Shown here piece by piece: positions 1 to 5,990 of a stretch of 7,179 nt of DNA. Origin of the DNA: an uncultured Clostridia bacterium (GTDB taxonomy: Bacteria; Bacillota; Clostridia; Oscillospirales; Ruminococcaceae); the NCBI GenBank assembly GCA_945867255.1, contig CAMBHV010000062.1, positions 1-7,179 of the forward strand, written 5' to 3'. Numbering within the stretch: the stretch's first letter is position 1; each line of letters begins with the position of its first letter. The translations under genes and the position numbers were made by a program. The notes under the pieces are model-generated. The model was not told the DNA's origin, did no database searches, and saw nothing but the letters and a program-made list of their open reading frames with translations.

Positions 1-774
1 CGCCTGTTCTGTCAGCACAGGATTTTCCTCTTGTTTTACCTGCCTGCTCAAATGGTCACAGACAAGCATAAAGCTGTTGTAGAGATCCTTCCGGTAGCTC
101 CTGCTCATTGATTCGTTTCTTATTCGATAATTGTACATTGGAGGAAACACCACGGTCAAGCGCCGACATTGCATCAGCATCTGGTAGGAAAAAGCCATGT
201 CCTCTCCCATGGAGATATCATCGTCCAGTTTGGCGATATGGGTTACATACTCATCCCTTCTAAATAGCTTGCTCCACACACTGGGCGGGAAGGTTTGCCG
301 CAGAAACAGGCCGGGATAGAAGGTTTCCCGAATCTCTTTTTTCCCATACGTTTCACGAGGGCTTTTGATTACAGTGAAAATCTCTCTGCCCCCGTCTTCT
401 GACACAGTAAAATAGTTTGCGCACTGCACAATCTCTGCGTTCGTTCTCACCGCCGCTTCATAGAGCGTTTGATAGATCATCGGCTCCACGAAGTCGTCTC
501 CATCCAGACAAGCAATATACTCACCTTTTGCAATTGCACTGCCCGCCTTCCGCGCACTAACTAGGCCCCCATTTTTCTTGTGAATCACCCGGATGCGAGT
601 ATCCTGTGCCGCATATTCATCACATATTTTCTCGCATCCGTCCGTGGAGCCATCATCCACCAGAATAATTTCAATTTCCTGCAAAGTCTGGGCCAAAACA
701 CTTTCAATGCACTGTCGAAGATAGAGCCTTACATTATATATCGGAATTACAACGCTCACTTTTGTTTTTGACAT
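1..774 (-). CDS. GT2 family glycosyltransferase, C-terminus cut by window edge
   Basis: An open frame of 258 codons runs from ATG at 774 to the left edge with no stop, so the 3' part is outside the window. It encodes a GT-A fold, family 2 inverting glycosyltransferase, which would transfer a sugar from a nucleotide donor to a lipid-linked repeat unit at the cytoplasmic membrane face. Seen: the N-terminal strand VSVVIPIYN (residues 6-14), the nucleotide-binding VDDGSTD (39-45), NGGLVSARKAG (68-78), the metal-binding DXD as CLDGDD (89-94), and a GED motif (190-192) in the acceptor half where the catalytic base usually lies. The start is supported by a strong AAGGAG six bases upstream. It lies 10 bases after the GT4 gene stop and is surely in the same operon. 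Donor and acceptor cannot be read from sequence. Many relatives are about 320-350 residues, so perhaps a quarter is missing. The family call is confident; the specificity is unknown. Confidence 0.93.
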   Translation of the reverse strand, partial: MSKTKVSVVIPIYNVRLYLRQCIESVLAQTLQEIEIILVDDGSTDGCEKICDEYAAQDTRIRVIHKKNGGLVSARKAGSAIAKGEYIACLDGDDFVEPMIYQTLYEAAVRTNAEIVQCANYFTVSEDGGREIFTVIKSPRETYGKKEIRETFYPGLFLRQTFPPSVWSKLFRRDEYVTHIAKLDDDISMGEDMAFSYQMLMQCRRLTVVFPPMYNYRIRNESMSRSYRKDLYNSFMLVCDHLSRQVKQEENPVLTEQA

Positions 775-780
775 CTTCTA

Positions 781-786
781 CTCCTT
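781..786 (-). promoter_or_regulatory. Ribosome binding site of the GT2 gene
   Basis: AAGGAG on the minus strand, six bases before the ATG at 774. It overlaps the TAA stop of the upstream GT4 gene (785-787), which suggests translational coupling and fixes the GT2 start. Confidence 0.8.
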
Positions 787-2035
787 ATTGACCCATCAGC
801 TTCAAAATTTCGGCAAACTTTTTTGCATTTTTTTCTGCAGAAAAATGTTTTTTCCATTTGTTAAGGGCGTTTTCAGCCATACTCTTTTTCTCGGCAGCGG
901 ACAGTTTCCCATATGATTCGATGCAATACGCCGCCTCGAACAGATCAAAATCGACTGGCAAGAGATATCCCGTTTCGCTGTTAGAGATTAGCTCCTCCAT
1001 TCCTCCCACGTCGGTCCCGATGGCCGGTATCCCCATAGCAAATGATTCCTGTACGGAAACCGGAGCCCCACCTTCCGTGGAAGAAGTGGTAATAAACAAA
1101 TCTGGTGAAATTTGTTGGTAAACATTCTCTATTTCATCATGGGGCATTGCCCCCCAGAATTTCCAGGAAACGTGCGGCATGGGTGTTAGTTTTTCCGCCG
1201 CAAGTTCTTCAAGTTTTCCTCTTTCAGAGCCATCCCCCAGATGATGCCATTCAACCTGAATTTGATCTGGAAGCAATGCAAGTGCTTCAACAATCATATG
1301 AACTCGTTTCAGTGGTATCAAATTAGAGCAACTCACAATAACCAACTTATCCGTATTTTGAGGGATGACCCGTTGCATTGCTCTTGTGCCCAAATAGGAA
1401 ACAATACTGTGTTTTTCCCACGCACCTGGCCATTGGCCCAGAAAATATTCTCTTCCCCTCTTGCAGGCAAACACTAGCAGATTTGCATTTCTTGCAATGA
1501 AAGGGCGCAAAGGTTGCCAATTTCCCGCAACTCTTTCTCTATATAAATCGTACCCATGAAAACGAGTAATAACCTTCAATTGCGGATATCGTTTTTTTAA
1601 ACGTACTGCCGCAACCGTAGCCTGTGTACACCAATAAGTATATATGAAATTTATATTCCGCTGTTCCACAATTTCTTCTATTTGATGGCAAAGCGCTTCT
1701 GCACGCAAGCTATATGCAAGAATCCTTATGGTCGTTCTAACTTTTCCCCTTGCTTTCATTGCAGACCAACAAGAAACAATATCTTTTCTTACCTCAGGAT
1801 ATCTTAGCTGTGCGGGTAATCGCCAAATATTCAATTTTCTAAAATGGTATCTCCAACATGGAATATCTTCTGGGAACTTATGAACAATCTTTCCTGTTAC
1901 ATTATTGGCCAGTACATTCATTTGAAAGCGCTTTGTCAGTTCCTCAAACTCTACCTCCAGAAAAGCGCGCTCACATTCGTCAAAAGGGAATCCCTGTGTG
2001 ACAAGGAGCATTCTATCTTGCATATCTTCTCGCAT
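785..2035 (-). CDS. GT4 family glycosyltransferase (GT-B fold)
   Basis: This 416-residue protein has the two-domain layout of retaining GT4 enzymes, a cytoplasmic family that builds polysaccharide repeat units. The N-terminal acceptor domain holds TQGFPFDE (13-20), where most relatives have the glycine-rich acceptor loop, and RFHGYDLY (158-165). The C-terminal donor domain has SNLIPLKRV (237-245), whose Lys/Arg pair usually contacts the donor phosphates, HLGDGSE (265-271), and the donor-site acidic motif EGGAPVSVQE (321-330), followed by GIPAIGTDVGG (335-345). The two glutamates are separated by eight residues rather than the textbook seven, as in the EGG-PVSIQE subgroup of GT4 proteins. I chose ATG 2035, which has AAGGGAG upstream. 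An in-frame GTG at 2056 would add seven residues but overlaps the acyltransferase end and lacks a visible site. The gene follows the broken acyltransferase by 11 bases. Linkage and donor are unknown. Confidence 0.92.
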   Translation of the reverse strand: MREDMQDRMLLVTQGFPFDECERAFLEVEFEELTKRFQMNVLANNVTGKIVHKFPEDIPCWRYHFRKLNIWRLPAQLRYPEVRKDIVSCWSAMKARGKVRTTIRILAYSLRAEALCHQIEEIVEQRNINFIYTYWCTQATVAAVRLKKRYPQLKVITRFHGYDLYRERVAGNWQPLRPFIARNANLLVFACKRGREYFLGQWPGAWEKHSIVSYLGTRAMQRVIPQNTDKLVIVSCSNLIPLKRVHMIVEALALLPDQIQVEWHHLGDGSERGKLEELAAEKLTPMPHVSWKFWGAMPHDEIENVYQQISPDLFITTSSTEGGAPVSVQESFAMGIPAIGTDVGGMEELISNSETGYLLPVDFDLFEAAYCIESYGKLSAAEKKSMAENALNKWKKHFSAEKNAKKFAEILKLMGQ

Positions 2036-2039
2036 ATTT

Positions 2040-2046
2040 CTCCCTT
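2040..2046 (-). promoter_or_regulatory. Ribosome binding site deciding the GT4 start
   Basis: AAGGGAG on the minus strand lies directly after the acyltransferase TGA (2047-2049) and four bases before the ATG at 2035. The spacing is short, but it is the only purine-rich site placed for any candidate start, so it favours ATG 2035 over GTG 2056. Confidence 0.55.
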
Positions 2047-3040
2047 TCATTTCCACTTAGAAAGTACATTTTTATTAAAGGGAATCCAAAACACAGAAAC
2101 AATCACACTACTAAGCATAGATAGCGTAAACAGTTTCATTTCCAAAGGAAGTTTAAGAACCAAATAGAAAAATATTGATATAGGAACCATATGTACAAAA
2201 TAAATGGAACTGCTTGCTCTCCTGCACCAAGAGGTTTCAAATGGAAGCCTTATGATATGTAAAGCCAATGCAAAAACACCAATATAAAACATCACATTGG
2301 GTATTTGAAGCGGAAAACCTATCGCTTGATAAATCACGCCTGCAATTAACAATAACAAACAAAATGAAAGTGATGGGCGGCTTGGGAATTTTTTGGCAAA
2401 CAAAAGACCAATCCACATATAAACTGGGCCCGTCAATACTCTTCCCGTATGTGTGAATCTTGCAACAAGTGCTGATAATTCGTTAAATGCTGCTATGTCA
2501 TGCTCTTTTGCCAAAAGCCAGTCGATTATTATTGCCACAAAAAAACAACATCACTGAGGCAATTGCGATTACGATATCTCTTTTCCTCGGTGATATAAAT
2601 TTCCATATTACAAAGAACAGAAGCAACGAATAGCATACAGAAAGCACATACCAAAGGTGATAAGATGTATTCGTTCCACCAATTATAAAAATTCTTTTAA
2701 TATAACTAATAAAAAGTCTCCCCACTGAGGGATTATCTGCCCAGCCAATTAGAATATCCAGTGGAAAATAACATAATAATGCAATCACGTACATCCAGAC
2801 AAAGGATTTCAATTTCTTGAAAATTCTTTTCTCATTTAATGATTTATATCCTAACAGAAAACCCGAAGCGATAAAAAAGAAAGGAACCGCTGTATTGCAA
2901 ATAAGTTTGTAAACAAAATCAGCCTACATCGGCAAAGGGATGTTTTCAAAAGGATGCGAATGAATCGCCACAACAATGGCTGCTCCAATCAATTTAAACA
3001 AATCAATACCTGGAAACAAATTTTGCTTGTCATTAATCAT
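2047..3040 (-). pseudogene. Acyltransferase-3 family membrane protein, broken by TAG and a frameshift
   Basis: Reading ATG at 3040 and correcting two defects gives a 330-residue protein, about normal for the acyltransferase-3 (OafA/WecH-like) family. These multi-pass membrane enzymes usually O-acetylate sugars. Family marks are spread over both frames: PGIDLFKLIGAAIVVAIHS near the N-terminus with the conserved His27, VPFFFIASGF (52-61), YHLWYVLS (127-134), and SSSIYFVHM (277-284 region) near the end, among about ten hydrophobic helices. Defect 1: in-frame TAG at 2924-2926 (codon 39). Defect 2: a T7 run on the coding strand (2539-2545) where T6 would join the two frames, so translation ends at TGA 2498. 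His27 lies before the TAG, so an internal restart would lack it. The gene overlaps the aminotransferase end by eight bases and has no clear Shine-Dalgarno site. The family call is firm. Whether it is a true pseudogene, a phase-variable gene or two sequence errors cannot be settled here. Confidence 0.85.
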
Positions 3041-4160
3041 TATTTTTAACCGCATTTGCTACACAAAAATTTTCTTCTCTTGTCATGTACGGATGCATCG
3101 GTAGGCTCAAAACAGTTCTGCACAGCCGCTCGGTGACAGGGCAATCTGCGGCAGCGCTGTCGGTGCCAGCAAATGCTTTTTGCTGGTGCATGGGCTTTGG
3201 GTAATACACCATGGTGGGAATGCCCTTTCCCTTCAGTTTGGCCTGAAGGGCGTCACGGTCTGTGCTCTGTGGCAACTGAACGGTATATTGCGCCCAGCTG
3301 CTTGTGAAACCTTCAGGGCGGTAGGGCAGCACAAGGCCGCTGCCTTGCAACGCCTCATCATACCAGCGAGAGACTTGTTTCACTGCGCCCAGCTCGTAGT
3401 CCTGAAATGCTTTCAGCTTTACTTGAAGGATGGCCGCCTGGATGGTATCCAGCCGGCTGTTCACACCAAGGCGCACATTGTCATACTTCATGCTGCCCTT
3501 TCCGTGCACCGCATAGCTGCGGATGAGGGCAGCCCACTCATCGTTGTTGGTGAAAATGGCGCCGCCGTCGCCGTAGCAACCAAGAGGCTTTGCAGGGAAA
3601 AAGCTGGTGGTTGCCGCATCGCCAAAACTTCCTACGCGGCGGCCGTTGATGGCGCCGCCAAAGCCTTGGGCACCGTCTTCCAGCAGCAGAAGACCATACT
3701 TTTTGCAGATTGGCTCGATGCGGGTATAATCTGCCGGCAGGCCGAACAGATCTACCGCTACAACCGCGCGAAGGTTATATTTGCCCTGTGCCTTCACTTC
3801 AAGAATTTTTTCCTCCAGCTTGTCCGGATCCAAATTGAAAGTGCACTCATCCACGTCTACAAACAGAGGCGTGGCGCCTTCATAAGCCACCGTCTCACCA
3901 CTGGCAAAAAAGGTGAAGTCGGGCACCAGCACCGTATCGCCCGGGCCGATGCCCCAGGCCATCAGCACAAGCGTTAGCGCATCGGTGCCGTTGCCGCAGG
4001 TGATGCAGTGCTTCACACCCACATATTCGGCCAGTTGCTGTTCCAACTCCTTCACTTCATGCCCGGAGATAAAATCTGCCTGCTCGTATACTTTCTGCAC
4101 CGCTGCATCAATCTGCGGCTTCAGCACCTCATATTGTTTTTGTAGATCGCGGAATTGCAT
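3033..4160 (-). CDS. wbpE: UDP-3-keto-GlcNAcA aminotransferase (DegT/DnrJ/EryC1 family)
   Basis: A complete 375-residue PLP-dependent sugar aminotransferase. WbpE/WlbC-type members move an amino group from glutamate to C3 of UDP-2-acetamido-2-deoxy-3-keto-glucuronic acid in the cytoplasm. Seen in order: GNGTDAL (57-63, cofactor phosphate binding), EDGAQ (161-165, Asp162 contacting the pyridine nitrogen), and SFFPAKPLGCYGDGG (186-200) with Lys191 as the Schiff-base lysine. This lysine segment is typical of the WbpE branch. LGVNSRLDTIQAAIL (231-245) and YYPKPMHQQ (319-327) follow. The start ATG 4160 has AGAGGGG seven bases upstream, overlapping the formyltransferase stop. The gene is GC-rich except for its last 60 bases or so, where composition drops abruptly. 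Family and likely step are well supported by the wbpA- and wbpB-like neighbours. The exact substrate is inferred; a C4 aminotransferase in the same family is the main alternative. Confidence 0.9.
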   Translation of the reverse strand: MQFRDLQKQYEVLKPQIDAAVQKVYEQADFISGHEVKELEQQLAEYVGVKHCITCGNGTDALTLVLMAWGIGPGDTVLVPDFTFFASGETVAYEGATPLFVDVDECTFNLDPDKLEEKILEVKAQGKYNLRAVVAVDLFGLPADYTRIEPICKKYGLLLLEDGAQGFGGAINGRRVGSFGDAATTSFFPAKPLGCYGDGGAIFTNNDEWAALIRSYAVHGKGSMKYDNVRLGVNSRLDTIQAAILQVKLKAFQDYELGAVKQVSRWYDEALQGSGLVLPYRPEGFTSSWAQYTVQLPQSTDRDALQAKLKGKGIPTMVYYPKPMHQQKAFAGTDSAAADCPVTERLCRTVLSLPMHPYMTREENFCVANAVKNND

Positions 4161-4167
4161 CAGTTAA

Positions 4168-4174
4168 CCCCTCT
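4168..4174 (-). promoter_or_regulatory. Ribosome binding site of the aminotransferase gene
   Basis: AGAGGGG on the minus strand, seven bases before ATG 4160. Its 5' base overlaps the TGA stop of the formyltransferase gene (4174-4176), supporting coupled translation. Confidence 0.55.
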
Positions 4175-4881
4175 CATGCTTTGTCGCACCAGATTGACTT
4201 ATATTTCTCAAAACAAGTCAACAGTGTCTTCTCTTGTTCCTTTGGCATACGCCTATGGACTGGATATAGTTCTCCATCCGTAATAAAACTAGGTTTCTCC
4301 CACTTATCAAGAGAAGACACTAATATATCAATTTCCATTTCGTATTGGCGTTGCGCTACGGCATGAAAGGTATCATTTTGATAAATTGGCACTTTTCTTC
4401 GTTCAATAACCTTGCCAGCGTCAACAAATTCACCTAAAAGATGAGAACTCACACCAATGGGTTGATTTTCAACAACTGCCCATTTTAAAGCATCCAAACC
4501 ACGTTCATATGGGATATATCCAGGATGTGCATTAATCACATTATATTTCTTCAAAAAATCTTGTGGAAGCAATCCTGCCCCACACACCAGAAAAACGCAA
4601 CCTTCTGGTTCAGAAATCCCGTCTACCGATGAAATATTCACCAAATCATATCCCAAATTTTCAACTATTTTCTTATAACCTATTTTTTGCACCTCATCCA
4701 TATATTCAGTATCCGGACGATGCACATATATCGGTTGAAACACCTTTTTATAATGAAACGGCTGTGCATAAATACATACGTTCGTAAAGCCAGTTAGCTT
4801 GAGTAAGCACAGCGTATCAATCGTTTTTCGATGTACTGCTTGATATGATAACACACAAATTTTATTTTGCTTGTTGAACAT
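4174..4881 (-). CDS. Nucleotide-sugar N-formyltransferase (formyl_transf_N fold)
   Basis: This 235-residue protein has the catalytic signature of N10-formyltetrahydrofolate-dependent formyltransferases such as GART, ArnA and VioF. NAHPGYIPYERGLDA (117-131) supplies Asn117 and His119. SSHLLGEFVDAGKVIERRKV (145-164) supplies Asp154, giving the Asn-His-Asp triad in the usual order and spacing. It is close to GART in length and lacks the longer C-terminal domain of ArnA/VioF-like sugar enzymes. Housekeeping purine synthesis is unlikely, because the gene sits between the wbpB- and wbpE-like genes and its N-terminal half does not resemble GART. The inferred role is cytoplasmic N-formylation of the amino sugar made by the aminotransferase, in place of the WbpD acetyltransferase. 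The start ATG 4881 has AGAAGG eight bases upstream, and 30 bases separate it from the oxidoreductase stop. The gene is AT-rich between two GC-rich neighbours, suggesting separate acquisition. The fold is firm; the substrate is inference. Confidence 0.88.
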   Translation of the reverse strand: MFNKQNKICVLSYQAVHRKTIDTLCLLKLTGFTNVCIYAQPFHYKKVFQPIYVHRPDTEYMDEVQKIGYKKIVENLGYDLVNISSVDGISEPEGCVFLVCGAGLLPQDFLKKYNVINAHPGYIPYERGLDALKWAVVENQPIGVSSHLLGEFVDAGKVIERRKVPIYQNDTFHAVAQRQYEMEIDILVSSLDKWEKPSFITDGELYPVHRRMPKEQEKTLLTCFEKYKSIWCDKA

Positions 4882-4889
4882 ACCCTACG

Positions 4890-4895
4890 CCTTCT
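4890..4895 (-). promoter_or_regulatory. Ribosome binding site of the formyltransferase gene
   Basis: AGAAGG on the minus strand, eight bases before ATG 4881. A moderate match to the Shine-Dalgarno consensus and the only candidate in the 30-base gap. Confidence 0.5.
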
Positions 4896-4911
4896 TCTAA
4901 CAAATAATTTT

Positions 4912-5988
4912 CTAAAAAAAACCCTGCATATCCTCACTGGCAAAATCCGTCAGCGGCAGTTTCACCGGCAGGCCGGTTTTACAGCTTTTGTAAATCGCCA
5001 GCACCATCTCCAGTGCGTTACGGCCCGCCACCGCATCCACATAGGGCTTTCGATGATTCCGGATTGCGTCGATTACGTCGGCATACAAGCTGGTGTGGCC
5101 GTTGCCGTATACATTGCTGGTCTGCTCTTCCAAACCCTTGTTGGCGGCATCCGCCTCGGTCTCATCGGCAAATTCCCACACGTCCAAATTGTTGGTAGAT
5201 TTGCCGCCAATTTTCACCGTGCCCTTTTCGCCGAATAAATAAAGTGTTTCCTCCAGGTTTTTGGGATACACATTGGTGGTGCCCTCCACGGTGGCCACGG
5301 CGCCGTTTTTGAATTTGATGACGGCCATGCCGATGTCCTCGGCCTCCAGGTAATCATGAAATTGCTGCTTGGTTACGCCGTATACTTCATCCACTTCATT
5401 GCCGAACATCCAGCGCAGTAGGTCGATGCCGTGAATGCATTGGTTCATCAGGCACCCCCCATCCTGGGCCCAAGTTCCGCGCCATGGGGCCTGCTCATAG
5501 TAAGCTTTGTTGCGGTTCCAGCGCACGTGGATGCTGCCGTGGCTCAAACGGCCAAAGCGGCCCGCCTCCAACGCCTGCCTGGTTTTCTGCACCGCTACAT
5601 TGAACCGGTTCTGGTGGCAGGCACACACCGTCACATCCCTTTCTTCGCTGCGTCGAATGATTTCTTCGGCATCTGCCATGGACATAGCCATGGGCTTTTC
5701 GATGATAACGTTCACTCCGGCGTCAATGCAATCCAGTGCAATCTGTGCGTGCAGGCCGCTCTCGGTGGCAATGGCAACCAGCTCCAGTTCCGGGTGCTCT
5801 GCCAGCAATTTTTTATAGTCTGTATAACGGGCAATAGTTTCATCCGCTTCCAAGCCATGTTTTTCCAGCAAAGCCTGCATGTGCTGTGGCAGGATGTCAC
5901 AAACTGCCACAAGTTCAAGGCCGTTGTTTACAACAGCTTTGATATGATTTGTGGCGATGCGGCCACAGCCAATCAGGGCATATTTCAT
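4912..5988 (-). CDS. wbpB: UDP-GlcNAcA 3-dehydrogenase (Gfo/Idh/MocA family)
   Basis: A complete 358-residue NAD-dependent oxidoreductase. WbpB/WlbA members oxidise C3 of UDP-N-acetylglucosaminuronic acid to the 3-keto sugar, which the partner aminotransferase consumes at once. Seen: the Rossmann start ALIGCGRIA (4-12), the family-defining EKP with Lys98 (97-99), CHQNRFN (124-130), and DGGCLMNQCIHGIDLLRW (176-193), carrying His186 and Asp189 of the substrate site. This last segment and the ending LPLTDFASEDMQGFF are WbpB-like. I chose ATG 5988, with GAGGTG eight bases upstream. A GTG at 5994 would add two residues. The gap after the dehydrogenase stop is only two bases (TGA-TA-ATG), so translation is probably coupled. 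A T8 run forms the last codons, but the protein end looks natural. GC-rich, hand-counted 70% in the line 5521-5580. Function is inferred from family plus context; other sugar oxidations are possible. Confidence 0.9.
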   Translation of the reverse strand: MKYALIGCGRIATNHIKAVVNNGLELVAVCDILPQHMQALLEKHGLEADETIARYTDYKKLLAEHPELELVAIATESGLHAQIALDCIDAGVNVIIEKPMAMSMADAEEIIRRSEERDVTVCACHQNRFNVAVQKTRQALEAGRFGRLSHGSIHVRWNRNKAYYEQAPWRGTWAQDGGCLMNQCIHGIDLLRWMFGNEVDEVYGVTKQQFHDYLEAEDIGMAVIKFKNGAVATVEGTTNVYPKNLEETLYLFGEKGTVKIGGKSTNNLDVWEFADETEADAANKGLEEQTSNVYGNGHTSLYADVIDAIRNHRKPYVDAVAGRNALEMVLAIYKSCKTGLPVKLPLTDFASEDMQGFF

Positions 5989-5990
5989 TA

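Noticed and set aside
2539..2545. Programmed ribosomal frameshifting at the T7 run.
   Set aside because: The needed shift skips one base forward, unlike the usual -1 slippery-site mechanism, and the TAG at codon 39 would stop ribosomes before reaching it.
2498..2812. Treating the acyltransferase pieces (2498-2812 and 2047-2538) as two separate small membrane-protein genes.
   Set aside because: Together with the stretch up to 3040 they make one acyltransferase-3 protein of normal length with motifs in the correct order, and neither piece has its own ribosome binding site.
3180..3977. A long plus-strand open frame (265 codons) opposite the aminotransferase gene.
   Set aside because: It lies wholly antisense to a well-supported GC-rich gene, has no recognisable motif or ribosome binding site, and is expected by chance from biased third positions.
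4174..4881. Housekeeping purN (GART) or methionyl-tRNA formyltransferase.
   Set aside because: The triad matches, but the N-terminal half is unlike PurN, the protein is shorter than Fmt and lacks its C-terminal tRNA domain, and all neighbours are nucleotide-sugar genes.
4914..4921. A T8 run on the coding strand at the very end of the wbpB-like gene; a one-base gain would extend the protein by about 18 residues into the formyltransferase start.
   Set aside because: The present ending LPLTDFASEDMQGFF matches how this family normally ends, so the TAG looks like the natural stop and no frameshift needs to be invoked.
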